From contig CAVQBE010000017.1 of NCBI GenBank assembly GCA_963710675.1, positions 372,001 through 436,000 of the forward strand: a stretch of 64,000 nt of DNA, given 5' to 3'. Source of the stretch: JACCZX01 sp963710675 (GTDB lineage: Bacteria > Pseudomonadota > Gammaproteobacteria > Burkholderiales > Burkholderiaceae_F). Shown here piece by piece: positions 36,566 to 46,871 of this stretch. A program made the position numbers and the translations under genes. Numbering within the stretch: position 1 is the stretch's first letter; each line of letters opens with the position of its first letter. Under the pieces are notes generated by a model. It saw only the letters and a program-made list of their open reading frames with translations. It ran no database searches and had not been told where the DNA came from.

Positions 36566-37392
36566 TTGGACAACATCAGCTTCGAGTTTTTCCCGCCGCG
36601 CACCGCGGAAGGAGCAACCAAGCTTCGGCATGTGCGTGGCGCAGCTTGCGAAACTGAAGCCCGAGTATTTCTCAGTCACGTTCGGCGCCGGCGGGTCAAC
36701 GCGCGAGGGCACGTTGAATACCGTGATGGAGATCCACCGTGAGGGATTGTCCGTTGCGCCGCATATCTCGTGCATCGGAACGATCGCGCGAGTCAGTTCG
36801 GGCTTTGCTCGAGGGCTATCGCGGCCACGGCATTCACCGCCTGGTGGCGCTGCGCGGTGACGTGCCCTCCGGCGCTGCGGGCGGTGCGGGAGACTTTCAG
36901 TACGCCAACGAGCTCGTCGAATTCATTCGCGCACAAACGGGCGACTGGTTCGAGATAGAAGTTGCGGCGTATCCGGAATATCACCCGCAAGCGCAGTCGC
37001 CCGCCGACGATCTTCAAAGCTTCGTGCGCAAAGTCAACGCGGGAGCCGACTCGGCGATCACGCAGTACTTTTATAACTTCGATGCGTACGCCCGATTCGT
37101 CGACGACGTGCGTGCGCTGGGCTGCAACGTACCCATCGTGGCGGGCATCATGCCGATCGTCAGCTACACGCAGCTCGCCCGCTTCTCCGATGCGTGCGGC
37201 GCCGAGATTCCGCGCTGGGTGAGACGGCGGCTCGAGAGCTTCGGCGACGACCGCGCGTCGATTCGTGCGTTCGGTCTGGATGTGGTGACCGACCTATGCG
37301 AGCGCCTGCTCGCGGCCGGCGCACCCGGCTTGCACTTTTACACGCTGAACCAGGCCGAGGCTACCGTCGAACTGTGCGAGCGCCTGCGCTAG
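36566..37392 (+). CDS. metF: Methylenetetrahydrofolate reductase (two frameshifts)
   Basis: Reduces 5,10-methylene-THF to 5-methyl-THF for methionine regeneration. N-terminal ISFEFFPPRTAEGATKLR, then in a second frame AQLAKLKPEYFSVTFGAGGSTREGTLNTV, then in a third HRLVALRGDVPSG, YPEYHPQAQSPADDL and TQYFYNFDAYARFVDDV. The breaks are near 36640 and 36785 and are cured by removing single bases. The start is uncertain: the frame opens with TTG at 36566 without an evident ribosome-binding site. It completes the methyl-cycle group metK-ahcY-metF. Confidence 0.92.
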
Positions 37393-37746
37393 GTTCCGTT
37401 CTTTCGCGGACACCGTGCCTGGGCTGCTGCGGCGTACAGCAATCGCTCGCTGACTGATCCGTCGCGCCACTCGCCTGACGGCATTCCGTGCAGATGGTCC
37501 ACAGACTCTGCGGATGAAGAAGCTGTACACGCAACTGCGCGTCAATGCTTCGATCATGGCCAACCCACGGCCACCCAGCGTAGCCTCTTCGCCGCTGGCC
37601 AGAAATGCGTCGCGCAGGACGCCTTCTTCGGTCAGCCAGACGCGGCCCGACAAAACACGTACACGCTCGCCACGCGTAGACGAAAGTGGCAGCAGCGTGC
37701 CGCCGGGCAGGTCAAGAGTCTTGAATACTGTCGACTGATTTTCCAT
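37294..37746 (-). CDS. DUF2917 family protein
   Basis: The first 75 residues (TVFKTLDLPGGTLLPL, RVRVLSGRVWLTEEG, DAFLASGEEATLGGRGLAMIEAL) match the small DUF2917 family, a cupin-like fold of unknown role. The frame as read runs 99 bp into the end of metF, which is unlikely; a single-base error would put the stop at 37389-37391, overlapping the metF stop. ATG at 37744-37746. Divergent from the LysR gene, with a matched pair of inverted repeats between them. Confidence 0.7.
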   Translation of the reverse strand: MENQSTVFKTLDLPGGTLLPLSSTRGERVRVLSGRVWLTEEGVLRDAFLASGEEATLGGRGLAMIEALTRSCVYSFFIRRVCGPSARNAVRRVARRISQRAIAVRRSSPGTVSAKERNLAQALAQFDGSLGLVQRVKVQAGCAGREQALA

Positions 37747-37757
37747 CGTTCACTCCT

Positions 37758-37772
37758 ATGCGCTTTTCGCAT
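37758..37772. promoter_or_regulatory. LysR-type operator half 1 (ATGCG-N5-CGCAT)
   Basis: Perfect inverted repeat with spacer CTTTT, 11 bp before the DUF2917 start; repeated at 37846-37860. Confidence 0.6.
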
Positions 37773-37845
37773 GCGATACGCTGCGATGTGTTGCATTAAA
37801 TGCCTCTGAAGCGCGAGTGACAAACGAAATAATCGCAGTTGATGC

Positions 37846-37860
37846 ATGCGTTATTCGCAT
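37846..37860. promoter_or_regulatory. LysR-type operator half 2 (ATGCG-N5-CGCAT)
   Basis: Same arms as 37758-37772 with spacer TTATT, 13 bp before the LysR ATG. The two centres are 88 bp apart. Confidence 0.6.
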
Positions 37861-37873
37861 GTATCGTGCCGAT

Positions 37874-38842
37874 ATGAAATCTCCACATTCCGAGAGCCCT
37901 TCCCGGCGCGACCGCACGATTGGTCTGAGCGCATTGCGCGGCTTTGAAGCGTCGGCCGACGCATGTCGTTTACTCTGGCCGCAGCCGAGCTGAACCTGAC
38001 GCAGTCTTCGATCAGCCGGCAGGTCGCAGAGCTCGAGCGTCAGGTCGGCACCGCATCTGTTTGCCCGGCAAACACGCTCACTGGCACTAACGGCCGCCGG
38101 ACATCGGTTCTTTCAGGCCGCACAACAGGCGCTTAAGCAGATCGACCGTGCCGTCGAAGACATCCGCGGGCCACGCAATCCGCCCGCGTAACGATGACCA
38201 CCTATGCATCGTTTGCATCGCTTTGGCTGGTGCCGCGCTTGACGATGTTTCAGCGCGAACATCCGACAGATTGAATGCGCATCGACGCCAGTGATCGTTT
38301 CATCGACATCGATGCAGAGAGCGTCGACGTGGCAATCCGTTGGACACGTTCGACGTCGCTGCCGAAGCACGGCCCTAAGGCTGATGGACGAGGAAGTGGT
38401 GCCGGCGCTGTCACCGCTGCTGCTTGAGCGCCAAGGGATCGTATTGAAGAAGCCGCAGGATTTGTTTCAATATGCCACTGCTGGAGCTGGATGACTCATT
38501 GCCAACATCGGCAATCCAGCACCTGGCCAAAGTGGTTTGAATTCGCCGGGGTACGCGCAGCCCCGCCTGCGCCGCGCCTGATGTTCACATTCATCGATCA
38601 GTCGGTGCAAGCCGCTATACGCGGCCAAGGTGTCGTTCTGGCGCGCTCGCCGTTCGTCGACGAAGCTGGTCGCCGCGGGTGAGCTGATCGCGCCATTTCC
38701 AAAGCTCAGGATGCCGACCGGCCACCAGTACGCGCTGATCGCAAACGCAAATACCTGCGACACCCCGCACGTGGCTGCGTTCTGCAAATGGATTCGCGCC
38801 GAATTTGAGCGGGGCCACTGCGGCAGACGTGAGCCGGACTGA
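37874..38842 (+). CDS. LysR family transcriptional regulator, GcvA-like (many frameshifts)
   Basis: No long frame survives, but the three frames together give a full LysR protein. In order: GLSALRGFEAS, MSFTLAAAELNLTQSSISRQ (HTH), VAELERQVG, LTAAGHRFFQAAQQALKQID, TTYASFASLWLVPRLTMFQ, RIDASDRFIDIDAESVDVAI, LMDEEVVPALSPLLLERQG, FIDQSVQAAIRGQGVVLARS and ALIANANTCDTPHVAAFCKW, ending at 38840-38842. At least eight breaks. Either a local cluster of insertion errors or a very recent pseudogene; the sequence between breaks is well conserved, which favours errors. Divergent from DUF2917. Confidence 0.75.
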
Positions 38843-38851
38843 AAGACAAAG

Positions 38852-39420
38852 CTAATACACCGCAGCGTCGGTGATAACCACATCCATTTGCACATCGTAC
38901 GGCTGCGGATCGATCGATCTGCAATCGTGAAGCTTCGAAAGCGACACCGACAACGAGCGGGAACGGTATCAACGCGGCCAGCGTGCGATCGTAATAACCA
39001 CCGCCATAGCCAAGACGAAAGCGTTCGTGTCGAAGCCCAGACATGGGATCAACAAACATTCGGGCTGCACCGCGCTACCCTGCGCCGGCACCGGTATACC
39101 GAACGCGACTTGCCTGCATCGGCGAGTCCGCGGTCCACGCGTGAAATTCAGAGCGACCTTGCCGCTGATGACTGGAAGTGCAGCGATCCGCCGGGTATCC
39201 AGCGTCTAGCCAGTCAGCGATGACGGCGCGCAGGTCGGGTTCACCACGAATTGGAAAATAAAAACCGACCGCATGCACATCCGCCTGGTGCAACCAATCG
39301 GAAACGCGCCTTTGCAAATCTCATTTCGAGTTCGCTGCGGTCTTGAAGCGCTGCGCGCAAATCGATCAGCTGCGCCCGCTGCAACTTCTGGTGGGCTTGA
39401 ATATCCAATCGCCTTCCCAT
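38852..39420 (-). CDS. 5-formyltetrahydrofolate cyclo-ligase (frameshifted)
   Basis: Converts 5-formyl-THF to 5,10-methenyl-THF. The N-terminal MGRRLDIQAHQKLQRAQLID (ATG 39418-39420), middle VHAVGFYFPIRGEPDLRAVI, NFHAWTADSPM, substrate-binding RLGYGGGYYDRTLA and C-terminal YDVQMDVVITDAAVY (stop 38852-38854) lie in different frames, with breaks at least near 39320, 39150, 39065 and 38905. Convergent with the LysR gene. I looked upstream for a 6S RNA, which often accompanies this gene, but the gap is too short. Confidence 0.82.
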
Positions 39421-39494
39421 GCCACGAATAAAAGCTGCGCAACAGTCGCAATTGCCGGCTTTACGCGCGCAGTGCATGATCTAATTCGCGTTCG

Positions 39495-41476
39495 ATGAAA
39501 GTTCGACTAGCAGTCTATACCGTTGTGCACTTTCGGCGTTGTTCTTGCACCAGTGGTTGCGTTGGCCGCACCGGCGCGTGCGCCATCGTCGTCAGCAACC
39601 GAACTGTCGGCTGCTGATCAAGCGTTCTTAGCGCGCGCGATGCGGTTCGAGTCGGCGATCGCGAGCGCCTCGCGCAGGCGGCGGCGCGACTGGCCAATCA
39701 TCCGTTGGCCGCGTACCGAATACTGGCAACTGCTTGCACATATTCGCAGCACTGAACCCAAAGCTGACAGCAGAGGTGGCGAGTTCATCAACCGTCATGC
39801 CGACACCTATATTGCCGACCGTCTGCGCTTCGATTGGTCGCTCTGGCGATGGCGAGCCGCGGCGACTATTCAAGCAATTCGAACCGAGGCAGCGCAACTG
39901 TGCGGCTGGTGGACCGACGACCCGCAGTTCCGCTGCTATCGCGGCGTTTTCGAAATACCGCAGCGCATCCGGTAAGCCAGCTGACGTTTTCGCCCACGAA
40001 GCGCGGCAGCTCCTTGCAAACACGAAGGATCGGCGGGCGAAGGATGCATCGCGTTGACTGAAGCACTGCTTGCCGACAAGCGGATTTCGATCTGGGATCG
40101 TGTGCGGGCGTTCGTCGAACAGAATCAGCTCGATATGGCCAAACGCATCGGCACGCGCGCGCTCGATGCGAACGGACAAGCCGTCGATCAGAAATTGCTC
40201 GCGCAGGCGATCGATCGGCCCGCCGCTTTCCTGACCTCTCATGAGAGACGACTGACCGAAGTACAGCGCGAGCTTGCGATCGTGGCAGTGGTGCGCCTTG
40301 CGCGTGACAATCCACAGGATGCTGCGGAATACGCGGGTGCTTTGAACTTATTGTTGACGCCCGAGCAGCGCGGCACCGTCTGGGGGCGCATCGGCCACAT
40401 GGCGGGGCTTCGGTTGATGCGCGAAGCCAACGACTGGTACCTGCGTGGTGGCGAGCACGTAGGTGTCGGCCCCGATTCGGTGCGAGTCGACGAAGTGCTC
40501 GAATGGCAGGTGCGCAGTGCGTTGCGCGCAAACGACTGGAAGACGGTGAAGGCGGTGATCGACCGGATGCCGGCGACGCACTGCGCGAGATCCGACCTGG
40601 ACCTACTGGAATGGGCGGGCGCTGCAGCAGGCGGCGGGATCGGTGGAAGCGCAGGAACAGTTTGCGCGTATCGCGCCACAGTTTCATTTTTATGGCCAAC
40701 TTGCGGCCGAGGAACTTGCCCGAATGACGCACTGCCGCCGCGGCTGACCGCGCCGACTGCGGAGGAAATTGCGCCGTTCGAATCGAATGCCGGGTTTCGT
40801 GCGTGCCTTCAAGTTCTATGAGCTTGGAATGCGGCTTGAAGGCAATCGCGAGTGGAACTGGCAGATGCGCGGCCTAAGCGATCGCCAACTGCTGGCTGCT
40901 GCCGAGTTTGCTCGCAAGCGCGGCGTGCTCGACCGAATGATCAGTACATCGGACCGCACCCGAAGACCGAGTTCGACTTTACCCAGCGATTTCCGGCGCC
41001 GTTCCGCGATTCACTGATTCAGTATTCGGCGCCGCTCGGCCTCGACGAAAACTGGGTTTACGGGCTGATACGGCAGGAGTCGCGTTTCATCATGCGACGC
41101 GCGCTCGTCGGTCGGCGCCAGTGGACTGATGCAGTTGATGCCAGCGACCGCGCGCTACGTAGCCAAGCGTTTGAACATCGCGAACTTCACGCCCTCTCGC
41201 GTCAACGAGCTCGACGTCAATCTGCAGCTGGGTACCGGCTATCTGAAAATGGTGCTCGACGATCTCGACGGGTCGCCAATGCTCGCCACCGCTGCCTACA
41301 ACGCCGGGCCCGGCCGGCCACGCGCATGGCGCGCATCGTTCGTAAGGCCGGTCGAAGGTGCAGTGTTTGCCGAAACGATCCCATTCAATGAAACCCGCGA
41401 CTACGTCAAGAAAGTGATGTCGAACAGCGTCTACTACGCCGCACTGTTCGACAACACCAAAAAGCGCTATCTCTGA
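39495..41476 (+). CDS. Soluble lytic murein transglycosylase (frameshifted)
   Basis: Periplasmic enzyme cleaving peptidoglycan with 1,6-anhydro product. Signal peptide from ATG 39495 (MKVRLAVYTV, then CTFGVVLAPVVALAAPARA after one shift). A long alpha-helical superhelix includes TEALLADKRISIWDRVRAF and RLARDNPQDAAEYAGALNLL. The C-terminal SLT domain has the catalytic Glu in YGLIRQESRF, then GLMQLMPATARYVAKRL and AAYNAGPGRPRAWR. At least six breaks, including one inside the SLT motif near 41110. Family symbol slt or mltE-type is not resolved. Confidence 0.85.
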
Positions 41477-41578
41477 AAGCTCGTCTGGGAACGATCAGTC
41501 CGAAAGTAGCAGGCAATACGGAACTGCCGTAGTCACCGAAGCGGCCGGGGCCACCGAGCTGCCGTAGATTCGTTCGAC

Positions 41579-42551
41579 ATGCAACACTCCAACATTCTCG
41601 TGATCGGCGGCGCCGGGTTTATCGGGCGTCATATCGTCGCGCGACTGATCGCGCGTGGCTTGCGGGTAACCGTACCGACCCGGCGACGCGCAAGGGCGCG
41701 CCACTTGATCATGCTGCCGACGATCGATGTCGTCGAGTGCGATGTGCATGACGATGTGGTTCTAAGCCGGCTGATTCGCGATAAGGACGCAGTGATCAAT
41801 CTGATCGGCATCCTGCACGGATCGCAGGGCTCGTCGGGTACGCTATGGGCCAGAGTTTGCGCGAGCGCATGTCGAGTTGCCGCGGCGCATCGTCGGGATG
41901 TGCGACAAACACGGAGTTCGCCGCATGTTGCACATGAGCGCGATGGGTGCCGATTCGAATGGCCCGTCGATGTATCAACGCAGCAAGGGGGACGGCGATG
42001 CGATGGTACAGGCGTCCAGTCTGGACTGGACGATTTTCCGGCCATCGGTCGTATTCGGGCCCGAGGACAATTTCCTGAACATATTTGCAACACTCGCCAG
42101 ATTTCTTCCCGTGCTGCCGATCGGTTGTGCCGATGCACGCTTTCAGCCGGTATGGGTCGTTGACGTTGCCGATGCGTTTGTCGACGCGCTGGATAATCGC
42201 GATACGTTCAGGCGTATCTATGAGCTCGCCGGTCCGCAAATTTATCGCTTGCGCGATCTGGTCGCCTTTGCTGCCGCGGCGAGCGGAAATCCGCGGCCGG
42301 TAATCAGGATGCCCGATGCCTTGGCACGTGTGCAGGCAATGCTGATGGAGCTGATGCCCGGCGAGCCACTGATGTCGCGCGACAATCTCGATTCGATGAA
42401 GGTCGACAACGTTGCCACCGAACAGCCGTTCCAGCCGGCGCCCGAACTCGGCATCGGCATGACGCCGATGGAGGCCGAAGCGCCCGCTTATCTTTCGCGC
42501 GCGCATAGCCGCAGCCGGTTCGGTCTTTACCGCGCCCGCGCTGGGCGCTGA
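41579..42551 (+). CDS. NDUFA9-like atypical SDR / NAD(P)-binding protein (frameshifted)
   Basis: Extended/atypical short-chain dehydrogenase related to the complex I subunit NDUFA9. The nucleotide site NILVIGGAGFIGRHIVARL is at residues 5-23, then VVECDVHDDVVLSRLI and AVINLIGILHG. After one or more breaks near 41860 it continues with HMSAMGADSNGPSMYQRSKG, DWTIFRPSVVFGPEDNFLN and QPVWVVDVADAFVDAL. Length after repair is about 323. ATG at 41579, 102 bp after the transglycosylase. Confidence 0.82.
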
Positions 42552-42571
42552 CTCTGCAGAGGTAATTCAAC

Positions 42572-42866
42572 GTGGCCACCGAGAAATACGAGCTTCCCGA
42601 AGAATTCCTCGAAGCGGCCGATCGCTTCGTGACGCTCGCAAACGAAATGGGCGAGCAGTACTCAGCGGACTGGGTGCGGGCGGTAATGATGTACGCCGCG
42701 GCGCGCTACAACGCATTCAACTGGCTGACGAGTGACGAACATCAAGGGTCAGTCGCAGGACATGGCAGCCGCCTATTTCCGCAATGAATACGAAACAATG
42801 TTCCGCGAAAACCTGAAGGAGATCGAACCGGTTTATCGCGGCGGCATGACGGGGAAACCCCAATGA
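42572..42866 (+). CDS. DUF3144 family protein (one frameshift)
   Basis: Small helical protein of about 97 residues, DUF3144, unknown function: FLEAADRFVTLANEMGEQ and MMYAAARYNAFNWLT in one frame, then after one break near 42735 SQDMAAAYFRNEYETMFREN and KEIEPVYRGGM. GTG start at 42572. Its TGA overlaps the GST ATG (ATGA). Confidence 0.78.
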
Positions 42867-43519
42867 GCCTGACGCTCGTGATCGGCAACAAGAACTATTC
42901 GTCATGGTCGCTGCGGCCATGGCTGGCGATGAAGCAGGCTGGGGTGGTTTTCAACGAAACGAATGTGATTTTGAACCGGCCGGACTCGACCGAAAAAATC
43001 CTGCGCTACTCGCCGAGCGGCCGCGTGCCGTGTCTGGTCGTCGATGGCGAGCTCACCGTTTTCGACTCGTTGGCAATCTGTGAGTACGTCAACGAGCGAC
43101 TGATCGAGGATGGCAAAGACAGCCTGTGGCCGCGCGACGCAAAGTCACGCGCGCGCGCCCGCTCGGTGACGGCCGAGATGCATTCGGGCTTCGCAGCGCT
43201 GCGGACGCATATGCCGATGGATATCCGATCGCGGCGTGCCGACAAAGGGCAGACTGCGCTCGAACGCGGCGACGTGGCCGCTGATGTCGCGCGCATTCAA
43301 TCGATGTGGAACGAATGCCTTGAGCAAGGCGGGCCGATGCTGTTCGGAAGTTTTTCGATCGCCGACGCGTTCTACGCGCCGGTCGTGACGCGGTTTTCCA
43401 CGTACGGCGTCAAACTGTCTCCGCTGCTTGCCGCCTACTCGGACAACGTCCTGGCGCTGCCGGCCATGCAGCAGTGGATCGCAGCGGCCAAAGCGGAAAC
43501 AGAAGTTATAGAGACATAG
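42863..43519 (+). CDS. Glutathione S-transferase family protein
   Basis: A 218-residue GST. N-terminal thioredoxin-like domain with NKNYSSWSLRPWLAMKQAGV (the active Ser/Tyr region), GRVPCLVVDGELTVFDSLAICEYV (the cis-Pro and glutathione site), and a helical C-terminal domain with FSIADAFYAPVVTRF. Substrate unknown. Intact, ATG overlapping the DUF3144 stop; cca begins 6 bp later. Confidence 0.9.
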   Translation: MSLTLVIGNKNYSSWSLRPWLAMKQAGVVFNETNVILNRPDSTEKILRYSPSGRVPCLVVDGELTVFDSLAICEYVNERLIEDGKDSLWPRDAKSRARARSVTAEMHSGFAALRTHMPMDIRSRRADKGQTALERGDVAADVARIQSMWNECLEQGGPMLFGSFSIADAFYAPVVTRFSTYGVKLSPLLAAYSDNVLALPAMQQWIAAAKAETEVIET

Positions 43520-43525
43520 AACAAC

Positions 43526-44648
43526 GTGAAAGCGTATCGAGTCGGCGGCTTTGTACGCGATCAGCTTTTAGGCAATACACGCCGTCACTTGGGCGATCTG
43601 GACGCCGCGCTTGAAACCGATCGCGATTGGGTAGTGGTCGGCTCCACACCCGAGCAGATGACAGCGCTGGGTTACCGTCCGGTCGGCAAGGATTTTCCGG
43701 TGTTCTTGCATCCGGAAACGCAGGAGGAGTACGCACTCGCGCGCACCGAGCGCAAGACAGCGCCCGGTTACAAGGGATTCGTGGCGCACGCCGCACCGGA
43801 CGTGACACTCGAGCAGGATTTGGCGCGGCGCGATCTGACGATCAACGCGATGGCGCTGGACGATACCGGCACGCTAATCGATCCATATCAAGGCAAACAC
43901 GATCTTGACGCGGGCATTCTGCGGCACGTCAGTCCGGCGTTTATCGAGGATCCGGTGCGCATCCTGCGAGTCGCGCGTTTCGCTGCGCGCTTTCCAAACT
44001 TCAAGGTGGCGCCTGAAACCGCGCAGCTGATGCGTGAAATGGTGCGCAACGGCGAAGCCGACGCGCTGGTTCCGGAACGCGTGATGCAGGAGATTTCGCG
44101 CGGACTGATGGAAGCAAAGCCATCACGCATGCTTGAATGTTCTCGTCTCATGCGGCCTGATCGACCGCTTGTTTGCGGAGCTCGAAGACCTGGGCCCGAC
44201 CAGCGCAGCGCTCGATCGCGCGGCACAGCGGGAGCTTGTGTTGCCGTCGCGTTTCGCCATCCTTGCGGGCGCGTGCCGATCGTTGCGCGCCGTTTCCGAT
44301 TTTCTGGGCAAGCTGCGCGTTCAGCAGGATGCGGCGCAGCTTGCGCGCTTACTTGTCGAGCTGCGCGAGCCGCTGAAGAATGCAGAGACTTCTGCGGCCA
44401 TCGTTGAAGTGCTCGAGCGCAGCGACGCATTCCGCCGGCCCGAGCGCTTCGAGTGGCTGTTGCAGGCGTTCGAAGCGTCCGCCGATGTTTCGGCCGAGCG
44501 CTTCCGGCGCGCGCTGCGAGTCGCCAGCGAGGTCGATGCCGGCGCGCTGGCAAGTTTGCATCGCAATGACCCGAGCCAGATTCAGCGCGCGGTCAGGCAG
44601 GCGCGCATCGTCGCCGTCGGTGGCGAGCTGCGCGGTCCGCCGACCTAG
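43526..44648 (+). CDS. cca: CCA-adding tRNA nucleotidyltransferase (one frameshift)
   Basis: Adds or repairs the 3' CCA of tRNA. YRVGGFVRDQLLG and the catalytic DLDAALETDRDW (Asp pair) at residues 5-40, RRDLTINAMALDD, and the tRNA-handling IEDPVRILRVARFAARF. After PSRMLE the frame breaks near 44140; dropping one T gives VLVSCGLIDRLFAELE. There is no HD phosphohydrolase domain like that of E. coli Cca apparent after the break. GTG start at 43526. Its stop overlaps the DUF2905 end by four bases. Confidence 0.93.
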
Positions 44649-44836
44649 ATCAACTGCGCAAGTAACATCAACAGGAGTGACAGGACGATCGTGCTGGTAA
44701 ATGGCAGCACGTATTCGCGCCCGTTGCGCTTGAAGCGCATATCACCCGGCAAACGTCCGATACCGAGGCGACTGAGCCACGGCTGCAGGGCTGTCAACAC
44801 CAGCAGCGCAATGAATGTCGTCAACAGCCATTTCAT
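44645..44836 (-). CDS. DUF2905 small membrane protein
   Basis: 63 residues, two helices (LLTTFIALLVLTALQPWL and STIVLSLLLMLLAQL) flanking the family signature LGIGRLPGDMRFKRNG. Function unknown. ATG at 44834-44836; downstream of the MidA-type gene on the same strand with a 33 bp gap. Confidence 0.9.
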   Translation of the reverse strand: MKWLLTTFIALLVLTALQPWLSRLGIGRLPGDMRFKRNGREYVLPFTSTIVLSLLLMLLAQLI

Positions 44837-44869
44837 TCCGGAAGTCTACGCAGCGTCGGTATTCAGCGG

Positions 44870-46021
44870 CTAAAGCGAATGCAAACGATCACCGCGCGAG
44901 AATCCGATCATGGGTCCGTGCAGTCCTCGCCCGACCATCAGGACCTTGACCAACTCGCCCATTTCAGCTTCGGATACGAGCCGGTGCAGTGCCGCCGAGT
45001 TCTGAGCCGTGTGTTGGGTTTGCAGTTGATCGAGCACGCCGCAGTTCAACAGAAAGTGCGCCTGCGACGTGTAGCCGAGTACGTCCAAGCCGGAAGCGTG
45101 TGCTGCCGCTGCCATCGCCGAAAAATCGACGTGCGCGGTAATGTCGTTCAAGCCGGTCATCCAAAGCGGATCACTGTGCGCGTGATGACGAAAGTGGCAC
45201 ATCAGCGTCCCCATTAGCCGCTGTGGGTGGTAGTACTCACGCTGCGGAAAACCGTAGTCGATCACCAATAGCCCACCGCGCGCGAGCCATTGACCACTCG
45301 ACCGCATCCAGCCTTCCGCAGTAAGGTTCACTTCGGATGCATAGCCGTCAGGAAGCTCACCATGCTCCGCTTCGATCGACGCTACTGCTGCCGATAGCTC
45401 TGCATCTGCGGGACGATCTTCGAACGCGAAGCTGCCGGCGGAGAGATTCACCACGCCACGCTCAACCGTTACGCCACCGCGCTTTACGAACAGCTTCGTC
45501 GGCATCACGTCGAGCACTTCGTTGGCTAACATCACACCCTCGAAAGCGTTCGGCGGCGCGCTTATCCAGTCAACCGACAAGCCGTGCAGGCGCACCTGCT
45601 GCCGACTGATCAGGTCAGGCGAAACTTCGACGATCGAATAGCTTTCAAGCGCGACGTTTTGTCGTTCGAGCTCTGTCACCAGATCGCGCGCGAGCACTCC
45701 GGAACCTGCGCCGAACTCAACGATGCGCGCGGGCACCTGCTCGAAGAGTTGTACTACTTGCCGTGCCACGGCTTGAGCGAAAAGGGGCGAGATTTCAGGC
45801 GCAGTCACGAAATCCCCACCCGACGCGAAATCTCCGAACTTGCGCGCGCCGGCCGCGTAGTACCCAAGTTGCGGCGCGTACAGAGCCAACTGCATATAGC
45901 GATCAAACGGAATCCACCCACCCGCGCGCTTTATTTCGCCAGATATATAAGTAGCAACGCGCTCGCTGTGTTCGACCGCGGCCGCGCTCGGCACTGGCAT
46001 CGACGAATATTGCAGAGTCAT
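44870..46021 (-). CDS. MidA/NDUFAF7-type SAM-dependent methyltransferase
   Basis: A 383-residue COG1565 family enzyme; the mitochondrial member NDUFAF7 methylates an arginine of a complex I subunit, the bacterial target is not established. Visible: IPFDRYMQLALYAPQLGYYA, DFVTAPEISPLFAQAVA, the SAM site IVEFGAGSGVLARDLV, LANEVLDVMP and LLVIDYGFPQREYYHPQR. Intact. The gene could start at 46021 or the ATG at 46000. Divergent from the pteridine reductase gene. Confidence 0.9.
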   Translation of the reverse strand: MTLQYSSMPVPSAAAVEHSERVATYISGEIKRAGGWIPFDRYMQLALYAPQLGYYAAGARKFGDFASGGDFVTAPEISPLFAQAVARQVVQLFEQVPARIVEFGAGSGVLARDLVTELERQNVALESYSIVEVSPDLISRQQVRLHGLSVDWISAPPNAFEGVMLANEVLDVMPTKLFVKRGGVTVERGVVNLSAGSFAFEDRPADAELSAAVASIEAEHGELPDGYASEVNLTAEGWMRSSGQWLARGGLLVIDYGFPQREYYHPQRLMGTLMCHFRHHAHSDPLWMTGLNDITAHVDFSAMAAAAHASGLDVLGYTSQAHFLLNCGVLDQLQTQHTAQNSAALHRLVSEAEMGELVKVLMVGRGLHGPMIGFSRGDRLHSL

Positions 46022-46088
46022 CGAACAATCGTACTGCCGTTAAACTGTCAGTCGTCTCGCCAACGGTTTTCTTCCACCGACCTCCCGT

Positions 46089-46871
46089 ATGCCTGAATTA
46101 TCGAATCGGACCGCGCTCGTCACTGGTGGCGCACGCCGGATCGGGCGCGAGATTGCGCTAGCGTTCGCGCGCGATGGATGGAATGTAGCGGTCCACTATG
46201 CGACGTCGCGCGACGACGCGATGGACACCGTGGCACAGATTGAATCGCTCGGCCGGCGCGCGATCGCGGTAAACCGCGATCTGGCTGTTGAGCCCGGCGT
46301 GCTGAGCCTGCTTGCCGAATGTGCAAACGAGCTCGCGCCAGTGAGTTGTGTGGTCAACAACGCTTCGCTGTTCGAATACGACAACGTGACGCGTTTCAGC
46401 GCTGACCACCTGATGCGCGCAATGCGAACGAATACGGCCGCCCCCATTCTGCTGGCGCGCTCGCTGCACGAACATCTGAAGCACGACGCGCGGGGTGTCG
46501 TGATCAACCTGCTTGACCAGAAGCTCGAGAACCCGAATCCTGATTTTCTTTCATATACGCTTTCAAAAGCAGCGTTGAAGGAAGCCACCCAGCTGTTGGC
46601 GATCGCACTGGCACCGAAGGTTAGAGTCGTTGGTATTGCGCCAGGAATCACACTCGCCTCGAATCTGCAGAGCGAACGTGGCTTTGCCGAGGCGCATCGC
46701 CGCACTCCGCTCAATCGATCGAGTACGCCGGACGATGTTGCGAAGGCGGCGATCTATCTGGCGAATGCGGAGGCAGTGACCGGCGCAATATTGCTGGTGG
46801 ACGGCGGGCAGCACCTGGTGCCGAGCTCGCGCGACGTGATGTTTCTGACCGAGCCGCAAACCGAGCAATGA
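46089..46871 (+). CDS. SDR family reductase, pteridine reductase/FolM-like
   Basis: A 260-residue short-chain dehydrogenase with TALVTGGARRIGREIALAFA (NADPH site, with the RR that favours NADPH), VVNNASLFEYD and the catalytic YTLSKAAL. The Ser of the usual catalytic triad region reads VVINLLDQKLENPNPDFLSYTLSK, as in pteridine reductases. Its stop overlaps the folB start (ATGA), supporting a role in dihydropterin or dihydrofolate reduction. Confidence 0.87.
   Translation: MPELSNRTALVTGGARRIGREIALAFARDGWNVAVHYATSRDDAMDTVAQIESLGRRAIAVNRDLAVEPGVLSLLAECANELAPVSCVVNNASLFEYDNVTRFSADHLMRAMRTNTAAPILLARSLHEHLKHDARGVVINLLDQKLENPNPDFLSYTLSKAALKEATQLLAIALAPKVRVVGIAPGITLASNLQSERGFAEAHRRTPLNRSSTPDDVAKAAIYLANAEAVTGAILLVDGGQHLVPSSRDVMFLTEPQTEQ

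Noticed and set aside
39421..39494. 6S RNA beside the 5-formyl-THF cyclo-ligase gene
   Set aside because: The gap is only 74 bp, too short for the roughly 180-nt RNA.
44133..44648. Separate second gene after the first part of cca
   Set aside because: It continues the tRNA nucleotidyltransferase once one T near 44140 is removed; it has no start of its own.
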